NCBI GenBank assembly: GCA_963575745.1
Contig: CAUYUJ010015305.1
Span: 681,991-745,990, forward strand
Length of the DNA stretch: 64,000 nucleotides
Source of the DNA: Prorocentrum cordatum
Taxonomy: Eukaryota > Sar > Dinophyceae > Prorocentrales > Prorocentraceae
Direction: 5' to 3'
This document shows positions 61,411-64,000 of this stretch, in pieces. Each line of letters begins with the position of its first letter. The stretch's first letter is position 1. Both the position numbers and the translations under genes were made by a program. The notes beneath the pieces were generated by a model, which was not told the origin of the DNA, made no database searches, and was given only the letters and a program-made list of their open reading frames with translations.

Positions 61411-61867
61411 ACTTGACAGATGGGAAGAGAACAAGCTTGCACGACGCGACAGGAAGGCAACTGATGTCCTTCCGCGCGACCCAGCTGCGCCTAACTCATC
61501 GCCCCAACAGCGCTGTGGCAACGACCGACGCTGCGGCAATGCGCGCTGGCGAAGGCGCTGCAAACTGCTTCATTGCGACGTCCGGGCGAAGAACGATCGC
61601 AACACTGCGATTCGTCTGGCGCAAGGAGAGGTCGCGCTCAGACTCGAACGGACGCGGTGCCGCGGGGCAAAGGCCCCAGGCGCGCGCCGAGGGGCGGGGG
61701 GGAGTCGAGGAGCCAGAGGGGGCTCGAGGGAACGGAGCTGGAGAGTTAGTGGAAACATGAATATGGTGCATTCGGACGCCCGAGCACGCGCGGCTTCGGG
61801 GCGAGCACGCGCGCGCGGCGGGCGGCGGCCCGCCCGCCGCTGAGCGCCTTGACGACCGCCCCGCGCC

Positions 61868-61950
61868 AACTGGGGCGGACCTCTGCGGGCGCTTTTTTGT
61901 TTGTTTGTTTTTTTGTTTTTTTTTAGGGGGGGGGGGGGGGGGGGGGGCGG
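61868..61950 (-). repeat. C run plus A-rich tail of the LINE
   Basis: On the minus strand a run of about 22 C is followed by TAAAAAAAAACAAAAAAAC and AAACAAACAAAAAAG. It resembles the A-rich end of a retrotransposed transcript. A similar A-rich run occurs at 42055-42087 on the plus strand. Confidence 0.55.
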
Positions 61951-63995
61951 GGGAGGGGCGGCGGCTGGCGCGCGCCCCGCGACGCGAGGCGCGTCGGAAG
62001 AGCGACGGCAAACGGCGTGGACAATGAGGCACGCATGAGCGAACGCGCGACCGCGCTTTGCACCTTCGGGCGGCGAGGGAGCTCGGTGGCAACGGACTCG
62101 CGAAATTCCCGGGCGGCAGCGCGGTTCGCGGCGGCAACGGCAGCAGCAGGAGACGGGGCAACGCGCCGACCCCGCAACACCGCGCGGTAGAACTGCACGA
62201 TGGGCGAGGGCTCTGCCCAGGAGTGGGAGCCAGTGACCCGCGACCCACCTGCGGTGGGAATGCACCGTGCCCCCCCCCCATGCAGCGTCTTGGAAGCGGG
62301 CGCGGACGGGCCCCAATTTGCCGCGCAGCGTGAAAGAAGCCAAGCGAACTGCAGCGGCGGCGGCAGTCGCCAGGGCAGGTCGTGGGACAGGTGGCGGGCC
62401 CCACTCCGCCGTGGCGATTAAGTCTGCTCTGCGAAAAGAAATTCGGCGGCAAGCCGAGCACCTCGCGAATAATAAATGCTTCTCGGCGCGCAATCTTTGG
62501 GCCCAGCCGAAAGAGCTGGGCGATGTAACTGAGCGCGGACAAGGCAGAAGTGTTAAAGAAGGGCACTGTGGCATCACTGCAACTCTGAACTAATTTGAGG
62601 AGACTGCCACGATGCCGCCACCTCGGCCCCGGGGCGAGCCACTGCGACGCATGAGCGGCCGACTGTCCAAGGAAGGCACAGGTGCCAGCAAGCAACCCCG
62701 GGCGGGACCGAGATCAGCCAGGACAGCTTTTGTTTGGGCCGTGGTGGCAGGGGCGAAAAGTGCACAGAGCGGGGCAGCTACGCCTGCGCGAGGCTCGAGG
62801 GAGAGAGGCGCAAGCTCCTCAGCAGCGGCGAAAGGCTCACAAGCACTGCGCAGCGTGTACAACGAGAACGCGAGCAGGCCCACGTCGCCAGCGCAGCATA
62901 CCAGGTAGCCCTTGTCGCAGTCGGGTGCGCCGCCAGCGTTCTCGATGAAGGAGGTGATGTGGCGGGCGAGCAGGTCCCTCGCGATGGCCTAGGCCGGCCC
63001 ACTGGCAGGGCAACCCTGGGCCATGCCAGGCTCGATCGCGAACGCGAGGTGGCGCGCGACCTCCACCTCGACGTAGCTGCCCGGGTCGGAATGCAGGTTG
63101 CGGAAAAGGCTGAGGAGGCCAAGTGGGGCCCCGAAGCGGTCTGGCGACACGAGAGCCAGACCCGCCCAGGCGACGGGAACACCGCGGCGAAGTCGCAGCT
63201 GGCGACGGCGGGCTCGCGCAACCCGGCGTCAGGCCTGGCTCCAGCGAGTCGCATCTTGGCACCGACGCGAGCGATGTGCTTGGAAGTTGCGGCCGCCACC
63301 GAAGCCGTGCTGCGCCGGGTGAATCCGCTCTGCCACGGCGGCTTCGAGGTTGAAATTGTCGGCCCCAGCGATGGTCGCGATGTTACGCAGGGAGAGCGGG
63401 CGCGCGCCCTCCAGTGCTCTGTCCGTCGAGAGCTCGCCAGTCAGGTTGTCGCCCTCCGGGGGGAGCGCGAAGTCAGAATCATTGAGGTCGCGGATGAAGT
63501 CCTTGTTGGCGCAGCGGTGGACCGAGAGACCCCCCCGGCAGGCCCAGAGATGATCATCGAGCAAACCACGCGCCGTGTGGCAGGCAGTCGGGACCAGGAG
63601 CTGGCGGCGAGGCCCGAGAAGGCGCGACGCGCCGATGTCAATGGCGGCCCCCCCGGGCACGCGCTCGCCGACGCGCGGTTTGACCTTCGATTCGCCGAAG
63701 CGCCCATGCGAGAAAACGGGCCGCCAATGCTCGCGGAGGGCGGCCGCCATAGAGCGGCTCTCTCTGGCAGCCCCACGAGGGCCCAGTGGGCCGATGATTT
63801 GAAGTCCCTGGAGGACCAGACGGCGCTTCCAATGGAGCCCACACGAGGGCCCTGCGTTGTGAGAAACGGAGGGGCCGACGGAGCTTTCGGGCCCAATGGC
63901 CCCTGGCGCGCCCAGTGGGAGCCGGGCGGCTCGCCGAGCCAGAGAGCGCAGTCTTTCCGCGAAGTCGCCGTGTAGCGCGGCGGACTTGCAGGCAA
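61886..63995 (-). pseudogene. LINE-type non-LTR retrotransposon, reverse transcriptase remnant
   Basis: Minus strand, in order: AALREHWRPVF; RPLSLRNIATI, then AERIHPAQHGFGGGRNF (the P-L-S-x-x-N and Q-x-G-F-x-x-G-R blocks before motif A); KMRLAGARPDAG and VASCDFAAVFPSPGRVWL (motif A, with the D-F-A-x-x-F-P-S core); LFRNLHSDPGSYVEVEV and AFAIEPGMAQGCPAS (motif B); then GYLVCCAGDVGLLAF (motif C, where the family has A-D-D, here A-G-D). Thumb and later parts follow: VPFFNTSALSALSYIAQLFR, REAFIIREVLGLPPNF, and QFYRAVLRGRR. At least four frame changes (around motif A, after motif C and beyond), a TAG 3 residues after QGCPAS, and loss of a catalytic Asp show that it is dead. An A-rich tail on the minus strand at 61924-61886 marks a likely 3' end. 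The 5' part lies beyond the right edge. Confidence 0.8.
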
Positions 63996-64000
63996 CCTCG

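Noticed and set aside
62734-63975. 413-residue plus-strand frame at the right edge
   Set aside because: Antisense to the LINE reverse transcriptase, whose motifs A, B and C are clear on the minus strand.

Overview
The window reads as nuclear DNA of a dinoflagellate alga. It is GC-rich and gene-poor, full of trinucleotide arrays, and carries a tandem-PPR gene together with decayed Copia-type and LINE-type retroelements whose RNase H and reverse-transcriptase remnants have the dinoflagellate style. I see no operons, rRNA, tRNA or bacterial gene organisation. A Prorocentrum- or Symbiodinium-like genome would fit, but the species cannot be fixed from this sequence.

Layout. 0-5 kb: a partial membrane-protein-like frame runs off the left edge; then G/C-rich repeats, a short TIR element, and a 1.5-kb ACC array bracketed by an inverted repeat. 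5-10 kb: minisatellites, an ATC array, a broken Copia RNase H (minus), and two copies of a 170-bp dispersed repeat. 10-13 kb: CTC arrays with an 82-bp tandem repeat, then a LINE RNase H and C-terminal remnant (plus) split by a TIR element. 13-20 kb: a CAT array, a frameshifted Hsp90 pseudogene (minus), GAT/GAG arrays and a TACA array. 20-27 kb: mostly repeats and uncertain coding fragments. 27.9-29.9 kb: the best gene, a 12-repeat pentatricopeptide (PPR) protein (minus) interrupted by two palindromic mini-elements. 30-35 kb: several foldback elements and a LINE RNase H remnant (minus). 35-42 kb: GC-rich DNA with little that I recognise. 42.8-47.5 kb: GGAGCCC arrays alternating with a 300-bp repeat, then a decayed cysteine-rich tandem array. 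49-53 kb: CTC arrays and GGCC-rich repeats. 53.4-54.7 kb: pieces of a RanBP2-type zinc-finger gene (minus). 55-57 kb: purine arrays. 57.3-64 kb: LINE remnants (minus), including reverse-transcriptase motifs A, B and C.

Main theme. Short palindromic elements (about 160-215 bp) sit inside coding sequence, most flanked by 5-bp target duplications. Two interrupt the PPR gene, and removing each one plus one target-site copy restores a single 493-residue frame. One of the two has GT-AG ends, the other does not. This is what introners (intron-creating transposable elements, known from dinoflagellates) should look like, and I regard it as the most interesting system here. Similar elements interrupt two dead LINE genes. 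Apart from the PPR gene, hardly any protein in the window can be defended as functional.
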